Below are positions 55,899 through 64,000 of a stretch of 64,000 bases of DNA, one piece after another; the first letter of the stretch is position 1, and each line of letters opens with the position of its first letter. The DNA lies in assembly GCA_963720235.1 (NCBI GenBank), contig OY970389.1, positions 3,534,001 through 3,598,000 on the forward strand, in the 5' to 3' direction. Position numbers and translations under genes: made by a program. The DNA is from JACMLC01 sp963720235 (GTDB lineage Bacteria; Acidobacteriota; Blastocatellia; Pyrinomonadales; Pyrinomonadaceae). The notes below the pieces were generated by a model, which saw only the letters and a list, made by a program, of their open reading frames with translations, was not told where the DNA came from and did not search any database.

Positions 55899-58800
55899 TT
55901 AACGCAGCTTTTTCCAGTTCATAAATTTCATGCGGCGACCGCCGACGGGAACTCTGAGCAGGACTGTCGTGCCATTTCCCTTTTCGGATTTGACTTCGTA
56001 AGCGCCGCCTAAAGCCTCTGCGCGCTTACGCATGCTGGCGAGTCCGTGACCGCCCATGCCTGTGTGATTGCCGTTCGCAGCCGCTTCGACATCAAAGCCT
56101 TTGCCGTTATCGCTGACGCGAATCATAAGATAGTCGCCTTCAATCTTAAACTCTAAATCGGCGTCAGTGCATTCGGAATACTTGACCAGATTATTGACGC
56201 TCTCTTTGAAAATCAGATAGACCTCGCGCCGTAGGTCTGCGCCGAGCCGTATGTTCTGCTCTTCCTGCGCGGGCATGCGGAAACGAAAGTCTATCTCGCG
56301 CGCGCTCATGATGTCGCTGGCAAAACGGCGCATGCGTTGCGAGAGGTCGCTGAGGTGGTCGCGCTTCGGATTAATGGCCCAGACAATATCGCTCATCGCA
56401 TCCACCATCTCGCGCGAAGTTCCGGCAATCATCTGCAAAGGCTCGTTGACCTTCTCGTCCGTATGGTCAACTCGCTGGCTGACAACTTCGCTCATAATAG
56501 CAATCTGCGAAAGACTCGCGCCGATGTCGTCATGCAGGTCTGTGGCGATGCGCGTGCGCACGCGCTCCAATTCGATAGCACGCGCGACGCGATAACGCTC
56601 TATCAGATAGACTGAACTGCCGATGGCGATGGCTGCAAGAGTTAAAAACCACCAGCGTTGCCAGATAGGCGGAAGGATTTTGAAAGAGATGGAAGCAGGC
56701 TCAATCGTACTGATGCCGTCGGTGTTGATGGCGCGCACCAGAAAGCGATACTTGCCGGGCGCAAGGCTCGCGGCCACTGTGCGTTGATCCGTCGGCGCGC
56801 TCCAATCCGCATCCACGCCTTCAAACTTGTATTGATAGCGAAGTCCGCCGCCTGCGGAAAAGTTGAGCCCGAAAAAATCTATCTGAATCTGATTCTCGCC
56901 GGAACTGAACTCAAGCCCGCGCACCTCTTTTTCACCAAGCTCGGAGATAGGACGCGCCACTCCGCCGACACGCAAGCCGCCAATCAGCACAGGAGGCGCG
57001 GCCTCCGCTTTTTCCTCTTCGGGAATGAGGCGCGACAAACCTTCGCGCGTGCCGAACCAGAGCGCGCCGTGCTTATCTCGGAAGGCAGCCGTCACTTCGC
57101 TTTTAATCAAGCCGTCGGCGGTCGTGAAATGCTTGACGCGGCCCGTCTGCAATTCGAGCCTGTCCACGCCGCGCGCCGTTCCGATGTAAATGTTTCCCCA
57201 ACGGTCTTCCGTGAAAGCGCGCAAATTATTGCTGGCTAGATTCTGCTCAATGCTGTAGTTAATGATGCGCGGTCTTTCCGCTGTCGGGTCGTCAATACGC
57301 ATCGCGCCGCCCGCGCTCGTCGCAAACCAGAGGCGATTGGCTGTGTCGCGATAAAAGCCTTGCGTCAAACCTTCCGGCACTCCGTCTTCCTTGCCAAACA
57401 ATTCGAGACGATTATTGCGCACACGCAACAGGCCGCCGTTATGCAAGCCTATCCAGAGATTGCCCGCCGCGTCTTCGCCAAAAACATTGGTCCAATTTCC
57501 GGTCGGGTGTCCTTCCTTTTCCGTATAGCGATGAAAAGTATTTGTCGCACGCTCCCAGCGCGTGAGCATCACAGGCGGGTTGTAAGAGCTAATCCAAACA
57601 TCGCCGCGCGAGTCTTCATAGAGGCGCGAGATATTGTTATCCGCAAGTCCATCGCGCGTCGTATAGACTGCCTTCGGATTTTTCCGGGCCAAATCTTCAA
57701 GCCGCTCGACCTTTGGAAAACGATAAAGCCCTGCGCCCGTTGCCATCCACCATTCGCCTTCATGGTCTTCCATGATGACCCAGCGACCTGAGCTGCTGTC
57801 TAAAACAGACTTTGGCAAATTCGGGCGAATGCTGTTGAACCTGTCGCCGTCGAATCTGTTGATTGTCCACTTAGAGCTAATCGCGCACAGCTCGCCAGCG
57901 TTTGTCTCATAAATCTGAATAATCTCCGGGTGGCCCAATCCTTCCGCTTCGCGGTAGGAGATAAGCCCGCCTCTGGCGACTTTGATTGCGCCGCTCGCCT
58001 GCGTGCCGACCCAGAAATTTCCCGCGCTGTCTTCCGCCAGTGAATTGACGCGATTGCTCAAGCCCTGTGTCGCGGCATAGCTCGAAAACTGCTGGCCGTC
58101 AAAGACGCTGGCGCCGCCGCCGCGTGTGCCGACCCAGATGCGCCCGTCTGCGGATTGATGCAGAGCCTGTATGTTGTTGTGCGAAAGCCCATCGTCGGTC
58201 GTGTACCAGACAGCTTTGCCGGGAGCATCCGGCAGAGATTTTTTTCCTGATGGCAAGACACGCAGACTTTTTTCGCTCGCGGCTGCGAGTTGTTCAAGGC
58301 TCACTTCACCGGCAGAAGTTTTCTGGTCCAACTCAGGATAGAAGACCATCACTCCCGCTTGATGGCCGAGCCACAGACGCTTCTCACGGTCTATCATCAA
58401 GTCCCAGATGGTATCGGTTGATTGCGAGGCGCGCACAGTGTAGTGAATCAATCTGCCACCGGGCAGCAGGCGCAGCAAGCCATAATAAGTGGCGATGCAG
58501 AGCGCGCCCTGTGCATCTTCCGCCAGACCTTTAACTTCGACTTCGCGCTGCGGCATATGAGATGGCAGAGGCTCAAGCTTGACCTGCTCGAACGTGATGC
58601 TGTCGTCCGCTTTTTTTATCAACTGATAGAGACCGCCGTCTGTGCCAATCCACGTGCGGCCCGCCTTGTCTTCGTAAACGAGGTTGACGAAATTCGCCAG
58701 TTTGTTTTCGCCCGGCAGTTTGTATGAAGTAAAGAGTTGCGGCCCGTTGTGCGTTGGATTAAAGCGACTGATGCCGCCGCCGTTGGTCGAAATCCAGTAT

Positions 58801-59105
58801 GTTCCGTCTCTGCTTTCCAACAGGTGATTGATGTGGCTGACGGGCAAACCATCTTTCAATCCGTAAGTGATAAAACGATAGCCGTCAAAGCGCGAGAGTC
58901 CATCGCTCGTGCAGAACCAGAGAAAGCCCCTTGAGTCCTGCACAATCTCCTGCACCTCATCATGGCCGAGGCCGTCTCCGATGGAATAGTTTTTAACGGG
59001 CAGTTGTTCGAGACGCGAAGGAATGGGCCAGCAGAGTATGAACAGACACACGAACCATAACAGGCGCAGGCAGCGACGAAGCTTTTTCTCTCTGGCTGTA
59101 ATCAT
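55899..59105 (-). CDS. Propeller-sensor histidine kinase (Reg_prop, Y_Y_Y, HisKA_3)
   Basis: 1068 aa. N-terminal signal/anchor (about 10-32), then many two-component-propeller repeats (RGFLWFCTSDGLSRFDGY, GRTWIGTDGGLYQL, GNLWIGLHNGGLLRV), about 40-725. A Y_Y_Y domain follows (about 760-825), then one membrane helix (WWFLTLAAIAIGSSVYLI). Kinase: His in TDLHDDIGASLSQIAIMSE, N box NNLVKYSEC, G boxes DNGKGFD and GMGGHGLASMRKRAE. The periplasmic propellers probably sense a carbohydrate or wall-derived ligand, as in related systems. The regulator gene follows 120 bp downstream. Confidence 0.94.
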   Translation of the reverse strand: MITAREKKLRRCLRLLWFVCLFILCWPIPSRLEQLPVKNYSIGDGLGHDEVQEIVQDSRGFLWFCTSDGLSRFDGYRFITYGLKDGLPVSHINHLLESRDGTYWISTNGGGISRFNPTHNGPQLFTSYKLPGENKLANFVNLVYEDKAGRTWIGTDGGLYQLIKKADDSITFEQVKLEPLPSHMPQREVEVKGLAEDAQGALCIATYYGLLRLLPGGRLIHYTVRASQSTDTIWDLMIDREKRLWLGHQAGVMVFYPELDQKTSAGEVSLEQLAAASEKSLRVLPSGKKSLPDAPGKAVWYTTDDGLSHNNIQALHQSADGRIWVGTRGGGASVFDGQQFSSYAATQGLSNRVNSLAEDSAGNFWVGTQASGAIKVARGGLISYREAEGLGHPEIIQIYETNAGELCAISSKWTINRFDGDRFNSIRPNLPKSVLDSSSGRWVIMEDHEGEWWMATGAGLYRFPKVERLEDLARKNPKAVYTTRDGLADNNISRLYEDSRGDVWISSYNPPVMLTRWERATNTFHRYTEKEGHPTGNWTNVFGEDAAGNLWIGLHNGGLLRVRNNRLELFGKEDGVPEGLTQGFYRDTANRLWFATSAGGAMRIDDPTAERPRIINYSIEQNLASNNLRAFTEDRWGNIYIGTARGVDRLELQTGRVKHFTTADGLIKSEVTAAFRDKHGALWFGTREGLSRLIPEEEKAEAAPPVLIGGLRVGGVARPISELGEKEVRGLEFSSGENQIQIDFFGLNFSAGGGLRYQYKFEGVDADWSAPTDQRTVAASLAPGKYRFLVRAINTDGISTIEPASISFKILPPIWQRWWFLTLAAIAIGSSVYLIERYRVARAIELERVRTRIATDLHDDIGASLSQIAIMSEVVSQRVDHTDEKVNEPLQMIAGTSREMVDAMSDIVWAINPKRDHLSDLSQRMRRFASDIMSAREIDFRFRMPAQEEQNIRLGADLRREVYLIFKESVNNLVKYSECTDADLEFKIEGDYLMIRVSDNGKGFDVEAAANGNHTGMGGHGLASMRKRAEALGGAYEVKSEKGNGTTVLLRVPVGGRRMKFMNWKKLR

Positions 59106-59242
59106 GTGAACGACCCGCTATGAAGGGACGCGACACGAAGCGGGAGCGGTCTGACGGATTCGACAATAACGCGACGCGAGTGTGGCACAAGCGCGGAGAA
59201 AAATTCAATGTCTTTAGCGGTTTGAAGAGAAAGAAAAAGCAG

Positions 59243-59346
59243 TTTCCCGCAAAGGCGCAAAGAAAGCGCGAAGAAAGCTTTCAAGATAAAGAGTCATTCA
59301 ACTCTTTGCGAGCTTTCTTTGCGTCTTTGCGCCTTTGCGGGAAACT
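59243..59346. repeat. Palindromic intergenic repeat, family A
   Basis: TTTCCCGCAAAGGCGCAAAG arm, spacer with GCTTTCAAGATAAAGAGTCA, and right arm TTTGCGCCTTTGCGGGAAAC. Nearly the same as the copy at 62894. Confidence 0.9.
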
Positions 59347-59361
59347 TCTATCTAATTTTTC

Positions 59362-60747
59362 TTAATGCACATTGCTGTAAGCGACTGCCATATCGCCCGG
59401 CTCGCCCCAGCGTTGCGCGAGTAAGCTTCCATTCGTGCTGCGCAGGACATAGAAGGTCGCGTTGCTGCGGCGATAGACGGCGATGTCCGTTCGCCCGTCG
59501 CCATCATAATCGCCCGGCGCAGGGTCGTCGCCAAACGTACCCCACGCGACAGCATAGAGCGCGCCGTCCGAGCTTCTGAGCACATAGTAAGTGTTATTGC
59601 TGCCGCGCCTCACCGCGATGTCATTTTTGCCATCGCCGTCATAATCGCCCGGCACAACCAGGTCTGGCCCAAGCCCCCATCTCTGCGCCATCAGAGAACC
59701 GTTCGAACTGCGCAGGACATAGAACGTCCCTGCATCCGGCCCGGACCAACGAAAGACTGCAAAGTCAGTTTTCCCGTCGCCGTCATAATCTCCGGGCGCG
59801 ACGACATCCGTGTCGCCGTTGCCCCATTGCTGTGCAAGCACAGAGCCATTAGAGCTTTTGAGAACATAGAACGTCGCATTCGAGCGTCGCCAGACAGCAA
59901 AGTCTGCTCTATCATCTCCGTCAAAATCTCCCTGCACGGGTGTGTCTTCCGTCACGCCCCAAGCTTGCGCGCGTGCGCCGCGAAAAGGCCCTGCGGCTTT
60001 ATAGAAAACTCCCGTCGAGCCGCGCCAGACTGCGATATTAGTGCGCGTGCCGTCGTAAGCTCCCGGCACAAGACTGTCGTTGCTTGCGCCCCATTGCACA
60101 GCGGTCATGTCTCCCGCCTGGCTGTTGCGTATGAACCATGTGTTGTTTGAAGGACGATACACAGCAAAGTCCGAAGCGAAGTCACCGTCAAAGTTAAACT
60201 GCTCATTGCTCTCCGCCTGATTGATTCGCCAGATGATGCCGCCCGTTTGTCCAGTCTGCGAGCCGACGCCATCCACCGCTATGTGATATGTAGTCCCGGC
60301 TGTAGCGATAAAAGTCGCGCGGCTGACATAGCCATTGGGGATGTCGTCATTCGCTGCAACGAGCGTCAGCGCGTGAACGTCCCATCCGGTATAGACAGCA
60401 ATCGCTGTGTTCAGGCTGCCACCGTAAGTGTTAATAGTCATGCTCACATTAGCTGGCGCAGTCCAGCGAAACCAGACAGAGTTGAGCGGCATCGAGACGC
60501 CCGCGTGATTCGGCTCGCCCGTCTCAGCCGTCGCTTCGGCGTTGCTAAAAGAACTGGTGTAGCCGAGCGTTCCGCTCAAGGCATGCGCATTGGCAAAACT
60601 ATCGTTGGCCGGAGCGGCCATCGCTACTTCATTACTCGCACTATTTGTTGAGGTGGATTCCTGAGCCGTGACGGCTTGAATTAACAGGCCAAGCGCAATG
60701 GATAAGAATAAAAATTTTCTTGGCCCAAAATGATAGCTTCTCATCAT
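59362..60747 (-). CDS. Secreted ANDNFANA-domain protein with FG-GAP repeats
   Basis: 461 aa; ATG 60747 or 60744, with AAGGAGAG just upstream. Signal peptide (KFLFLSIALGLLIQAVTAQ). One domain of about 120 aa starting PANDSFANAHALSG with NSVWFRWTAP and TYHIAVDGVG, then FG-GAP repeats (VVAPGDYDGDGKTDFAVFRW). Shorter paralogue of 52562, with one domain instead of two. It has no copy of the palindrome in the 90 bp upstream. It flanks the kinase on the other side. Confidence 0.88.
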   Translation of the reverse strand: MMRSYHFGPRKFLFLSIALGLLIQAVTAQESTSTNSASNEVAMAAPANDSFANAHALSGTLGYTSSFSNAEATAETGEPNHAGVSMPLNSVWFRWTAPANVSMTINTYGGSLNTAIAVYTGWDVHALTLVAANDDIPNGYVSRATFIATAGTTYHIAVDGVGSQTGQTGGIIWRINQAESNEQFNFDGDFASDFAVYRPSNNTWFIRNSQAGDMTAVQWGASNDSLVPGAYDGTRTNIAVWRGSTGVFYKAAGPFRGARAQAWGVTEDTPVQGDFDGDDRADFAVWRRSNATFYVLKSSNGSVLAQQWGNGDTDVVAPGDYDGDGKTDFAVFRWSGPDAGTFYVLRSSNGSLMAQRWGLGPDLVVPGDYDGDGKNDIAVRRGSNNTYYVLRSSDGALYAVAWGTFGDDPAPGDYDGDGRTDIAVYRRSNATFYVLRSTNGSLLAQRWGEPGDMAVAYSNVH

Positions 60748-60872
60748 CTCTCTCCTTCTAAATCAATTCTTCAACTGCTAACGCGAAAGGAGATGAGAAA
60801 AGGTATCAAGCTCATGAGAGCCATACTAGAGCAGGTTATAATTGGTTGTGACCCGAAAGAGAGTTACTGGAT

Positions 60873-61051
60873 GAGCCCCGTCAGGGGCGCAAGATAATAG
60901 CCCCGTGCGTCAGCACGGGGTCACAGTGTGGTTCATCAAGTGAGCCCCGTGAGGGGCGACACAATATCTGCCGCCCCTCACGGGGCTTTTGCAATATCTC
61001 ACAACTCTCCCCTTACGTCCGGGGCTAATATCTGCCGCCCCTCGCGGGGCT
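60873..61051. repeat. Family E palindromic repeat, copy 3
   Basis: Several AGCCCCGTGAGGGGCG-type units in both orientations with an internal AGCCCCGTGCGTCAGCACGGGG hairpin-like unit. Between the FG-GAP gene and the small basic protein gene. Confidence 0.85.
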
Positions 61052-61072
61052 GGCAAAGTATTGCTTCCAGTT

Positions 61073-61384
61073 TTACTTCGCTTTGCGGCTTCGGGCCTGT
61101 CTTTTTTTGAAAGCGATCTCGCCGCCGGTTTCACCGATGTGGCCGCCGCCTGTCTGTGCCGGAAGCGAGGGCGTGTTTGAGCGCGGCGTTGCGCCGTCGC
61201 TCATCAAGTGTTGTCTCGATTTATCCGCGAACATTTTGTTGGCCTCTTTGCGCCGCCCGCTCGTGGCCGGAGTCTCTTCGTTCTTCTCGACGCGGCTCTT
61301 GTCAGGTTGGCCTTCAAAGCCTGTCTGCTGTCCGCGCCTCCTGGCAGGAATGCCAGCCTTGCTCTGCTCTTTTTTACTCGCCAT
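61073..61384 (-). CDS. Small disordered basic protein
   Basis: 103 aa, nearly without hydrophobic residues (MASKKEQSKAGIPARRRGQQ; end FKKRQARSRKAK). GAGGAAAGGGAAAAAGAG precedes the ATG. Probably intrinsically disordered and nucleic-acid binding or stress related; no family recognised. It lies 36 bp after the antiporter gene on the same strand. Confidence 0.6.
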   Translation of the reverse strand: MASKKEQSKAGIPARRRGQQTGFEGQPDKSRVEKNEETPATSGRRKEANKMFADKSRQHLMSDGATPRSNTPSLPAQTGGGHIGETGGEIAFKKRQARSRKAK

Positions 61385-61419
61385 CTCTTTTTCCCTTTCC
61401 TCTTGTTCTCAAAACTTTT

Positions 61420-62790
61420 TCACAAGTTAGTTTCCGCTATAGATTTTTCTTTAGCCTCTTTGCGGCCCATGGCCCACTTGAGCGCGGGCGGCGTAATCAA
61501 GGTTGTGATGATAACCATGATGACGATTGCGCCGAAGACGTTGGCGTCTATCACAGGCACGCGCGCGCCTTGTGCGTCCGGCAGAAAAAGCGTCGCGCCG
61601 ATGCCAGCGAAGATGAGCCCGACTTCGCCGCGCGGAATCATCCCGAAACCTACGGCCAGACGATTGACGCCGCGCTCCACAACTCCCAGCGAGCAAATCT
61701 GCTTGCCGATGATTGCGACCAGCGTCAGCGCAAGCGCAAAGCCCAGGATGTCTAAACGCCCAAAAACTCTTAAATCAACTTTGAGCCCCATCAAGACAAA
61801 AAAGATTGGAGCGAGCAAAGAACTGATGGGCATAATCAACTGCTCCAGGTCGCGCTTCTCGTGTCGCGCGTTTTTTTTGAAATGGACTTCATCAAGAAGA
61901 AGTCCTGCGGCGAAGGCTCCGACAATCTCTGCCAGCCCGACTTTTCTTGCTCCCCACGCGAGCAGAAAACAGAAGGCCAGCGAGAGCGCAAGCAACACGC
62001 CGCGACTTTCAAATCTTCCGACGCCGCTCAAAAAACGCGGGACAAAATAATGCCCCAGAATAATTGCGCCGACGAGAAAGACAACGCACTTGCCAGCTAT
62101 CAAAGCGATTGCCAGAAGCGAAAGCTCTGTCCCCGCAGCCGTCGCCTGAATCGCGCCCGCCACAATCGCCAGAATCAAAAGCCCCAACACATCATCTATG
62201 ACTGCCGCTCCGAGTATGATGCGCGCCGCACGCGTCCGCAGCCGCTTCAAATCTTTCAACACGCGCGCAGTAATCCCCACGCTCGTCGCGCACAATGTCG
62301 CGCCGATAAAGATATGCGCGAGGCGCGGCTCGTGCGGGATAAAGTAAGCGGCCACAGCCCAGCCTAAAAAGAATGGAGCCACGACGCCGAGCGTGGCTAC
62401 GAGCAGAGACGACCAACCGACTTCCAGCATCTCTCCCAAATTCGATTCCAGCCCGACTTCAAAGAGCAGGACAATGACGCCCAACTCCGCCAGTGCCGCG
62501 ATAATCGTATTCGTCTTGAGCGGCTCGGCAACAGTCACGCCAGCGAGTATGAGATTGCCCAGGAGTATGCCGCCGCAGAGTTCTCCGAGCACGGCTGGCT
62601 GGCCCAATCTCTCAAACAACTCGCCGCACACCTTCGCCACAATCCAGATGACAGCCACGCCCGCCAGCACAAGCGGGTCAAGCCCGTGCGTCGCGCCGCC
62701 TCCAGCCTCTGCAACGGCAGCGCTAACTGTGCCAGCCATCAGCAACCCTGCGCCCAAAATTACCGGGCAGATAGTCCATCTCAGCTTCAT
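61420..62790 (-). CDS. CPA2-family cation:proton antiporter (Kef/NapA-like)
   Basis: 456 aa from the ATG at 62790 (MKLRWTICPVILGAGLL). About 12-13 membrane helices. LGELCGGILLGNLILAG, LFEVGLESNL, ATLCATSVGITARVLKDL and GAAVIDDVLGLLILAIVAGA are the conserved core; the paired acidic residues in AVIDD are typical of NapA/Kef ion-binding sites. No C-terminal TrkA-N domain, so closer to NapA than KefB/C. It exchanges Na+ or K+ for protons at the inner membrane. Confidence 0.92.
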   Translation of the reverse strand: MKLRWTICPVILGAGLLMAGTVSAAVAEAGGGATHGLDPLVLAGVAVIWIVAKVCGELFERLGQPAVLGELCGGILLGNLILAGVTVAEPLKTNTIIAALAELGVIVLLFEVGLESNLGEMLEVGWSSLLVATLGVVAPFFLGWAVAAYFIPHEPRLAHIFIGATLCATSVGITARVLKDLKRLRTRAARIILGAAVIDDVLGLLILAIVAGAIQATAAGTELSLLAIALIAGKCVVFLVGAIILGHYFVPRFLSGVGRFESRGVLLALSLAFCFLLAWGARKVGLAEIVGAFAAGLLLDEVHFKKNARHEKRDLEQLIMPISSLLAPIFFVLMGLKVDLRVFGRLDILGFALALTLVAIIGKQICSLGVVERGVNRLAVGFGMIPRGEVGLIFAGIGATLFLPDAQGARVPVIDANVFGAIVIMVIITTLITPPALKWAMGRKEAKEKSIAETNL

Positions 62791-62893
62791 GCGATTCTCA
62801 CAAAATGATTCGGAGCATCTTAGCAACTTTCGCTAGACAGACAAGCCGTTTGTGGTTCAGTTTGAAAGTCAAGTCAACAAAATTTACGAAAGA

Positions 62894-63000
62894 GTTTCCC
62901 GCAAAGACGCAAAGAAGGCGCGAAGAAAGCTTTCAAGATAAATAAGCATTCAACTCTTTGCGAGCTTTCTTTGCGTCTTTGCGCCTTTGCGCGAAACTTG
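62894..63000. repeat. Palindromic intergenic repeat, family A
   Basis: TTTCCCGCAAAGACGCAAAG arm and TTTGCGCCTTTGCGCGAAAC arm with the AAGCTTTCAAGATAAATAAG spacer. Confidence 0.9.
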
Positions 63001-63030
63001 TCTTTCTTTCCCTTTTTTGAAACTGAACTA

Positions 63031-63333
63031 ATTAACCCAGGTTGCGAGTGAGGAACGGCTTGAGCCGCCTGCTGTGCGGAAAGTCTGAGACTTTCCGCTT
63101 CATCTCTGCTCTTAGTTTTAGCGAGGCTCAGCCTCCCACAGGATTGAGATGACACTTGCCGAAAAAGCAGAGCTTTTCCGCACAGCAGGCGGCACAGCCG
63201 CCATACAGCATAGCACCACAGCCGTCATCGCTCTCATCAGCTGCCATTGCTCTCATCAGCCACCATCGCTCTCATCAGCTGTCATCGCTCTTATGAGCCG
63301 CCATCGCTCTCATAACCAGCAACTTGGGTTAAT
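63031..63333. mobile_element. MITE-like family D element
   Basis: About 303 bp bounded by inverted ends ATTAACCCAGGTTGC and GCAACTTGGGTTAAT. Inside are paired blocks (GGCTTGAGCCGCC, GTGCGGAAAGTC/GACTTTCCGC) and five tandem CATCGCTCTCATCAGC-like units (about 63225-63315). No reading frame of weight. A truncated, inverted relative is at 23238. Confidence 0.75.
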
Positions 63334-63451
63334 GACTAAGTTCCCTGATATTCAAGCGCAAGGATTAGACTTCAAGTGTCGAGGAGACCGCTCACCTGAC
63401 AAAATCTGTCACTCATTGTGTAAAAAACCAGCCCCCGCGCGTCAAGATTGA

Positions 63452-63610
63452 CGCCCCGCAAGCGAAACTTCTGCCCCCTCACGCGCAGATAACCGCCCCT
63501 CGTGTGCAGATAACTGCCCCGCAGGTAACAGTTTTAGTCCCGCAGGTAAAAGTTCTAGTCCCGCAGACAATAGTTGTCACTTCCGGCGTGGAATATCCGG
63601 CCCCGCAAGT
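63452..63610. repeat. Imperfect tandem repeat of about 21 bp
   Basis: Six or seven units, each starting GCCCCGCA or GTCCCGCA and ending with an AACAGTTTTA-like segment. In one + frame it would give repeats of PQVKVLV, but the frame continues antisense to the receiver gene and is not credible as a protein. Confidence 0.7.
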
Positions 63611-63629
63611 GAAAGATGCCTTTCCGCGC

Positions 63630-64000
63630 TCAGCTATGGGGAATCAACAGACGTTTGATGATTCTCGCCACCGATTCCGCCTCATCCGGCCTCTCACAAA
63701 ACACTCCCGCGCCAGCATCTCGTTTCCCTTCTCTCGTCAAGATAATGATAGGCACGCCCTGACGTTGCTTTATTTCCCGCGCCAAACCTGCCAAAGCCTG
63801 CCCTGTCATGTCCGGCAACTCTTCGTCCACCAACAGCAAGGCATACTCAATCTCGCCGCGCAGGAAGACGCGCGCCACGCCGCCCGACGGACTCCGCACG
63901 ATGTAGCAATCCTTAAGCATTCCGCGCAACGACTGCAACAGCGCAAGGTCTTGCCCCGCGTAGAGGATGCGGTGCGTAGCCCTGTGATATGATTGGCTGG
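63630..64000 (-). CDS. Receiver-domain protein, N-terminus beyond the window
   Basis: Partial: the frame stays open to the window edge (HRILYAGQDLALLQSLRGML precedes the first internal start). Receiver features: acidic phospho-acceptor region YALLLVDEELPDMTG, IIILTREGKRDAG and a final helix EAESVARIIKRLLI. The conserved Lys of receivers is not obvious (VFCERPDEAE), so it may be degenerate. It ends soon after the receiver, with no output domain at the C-terminus; anything N-terminal is unseen. Confidence 0.7.
   Translation of the reverse strand, partial: SQSYHRATHRILYAGQDLALLQSLRGMLKDCYIVRSPSGGVARVFLRGEIEYALLLVDEELPDMTGQALAGLAREIKQRQGVPIIILTREGKRDAGAGVFCERPDEAESVARIIKRLLIPHS

Noticed and set aside
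63504..63992. 162-aa plus-strand frame with PQV repeats
   Set aside because: The start is tandem repeat and the rest is antisense to a credible receiver-domain gene.

Overview
The window most resembles a chromosome of an Acidobacteriota bacterium, probably of the Blastocatellia type. This is inferred from gene content and style, not from a search. The signs are GC-rich coding DNA with strong Shine-Dalgarno sites, many TPR and Fis-type regulators, FG-GAP and propeller proteins, a KorAB ferredoxin oxidoreductase, and intergenic spaces filled with palindromic repeats. No rRNA, CRISPR array or replication origin was seen. The one tRNA is unusual.

Layout. 1-5 kb: a secreted DUF3494 protein, the pilus retraction ATPase PilT and two membrane proteins. 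5-15 kb: a co-directional glycan cluster (GT2 glycosyltransferase, asparagine synthase, an alpha/alpha-barrel protein, a DUF354 protein, a polyprenyl-phosphate sugar transferase, a secreted protein, and an O-antigen ligase with an inserted PDZ-like segment). 14.6-23 kb: an accessory region with small secreted peptides, a TPR-Fis regulator, an odd long-arm tRNA, a SWIM-domain transposase, small coiled-coil, XRE and zinc-ribbon genes, and arrays of short palindromes. 23.8-27 kb: a TPR/sigma-54 activator. 27-31.7 kb: a duplicated two-gene secreted-protein unit, one copy frameshifted. 31.8-35 kb: a second TPR-Fis module, this one fused to a receiver, with its own peptide gene and a Cys-rich DUF6289 peptide. 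35-43 kb: housekeeping genes (ffh-rpsP-khpA-rimM-trmD-rplS, then erpA, mrp, nifU, nifS). 43-50 kb: korA and korB with a Uma2/nucleotidyltransferase pair wedged between them, then a large serine hydrolase. 50.4-51.9 kb: integron-type gene cassettes with a well-formed attC. 52-61 kb: a two-component system (propeller histidine kinase and NarL regulator) flanked by two FG-GAP proteins, with a shared operator-like palindrome at four places. 61-64 kb: a cation/proton antiporter, a MITE-like element and a receiver-domain gene cut by the window edge.

Best candidate for a new system: two paralogous modules (15.9-17.8 kb and 31.8-34.4 kb). In each, a TPR-Fis regulator is divergent from a gene for a short exported peptide. 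The two peptides share an MKxLRRxC start and a hydrophobic C-terminus. Each regulator is followed by a three-hairpin element with identical loops and base-paired stems of different sequence. This could be a peptide-responsive regulatory circuit with an associated RNA. The architecture is read from the sequence; the function is inference.
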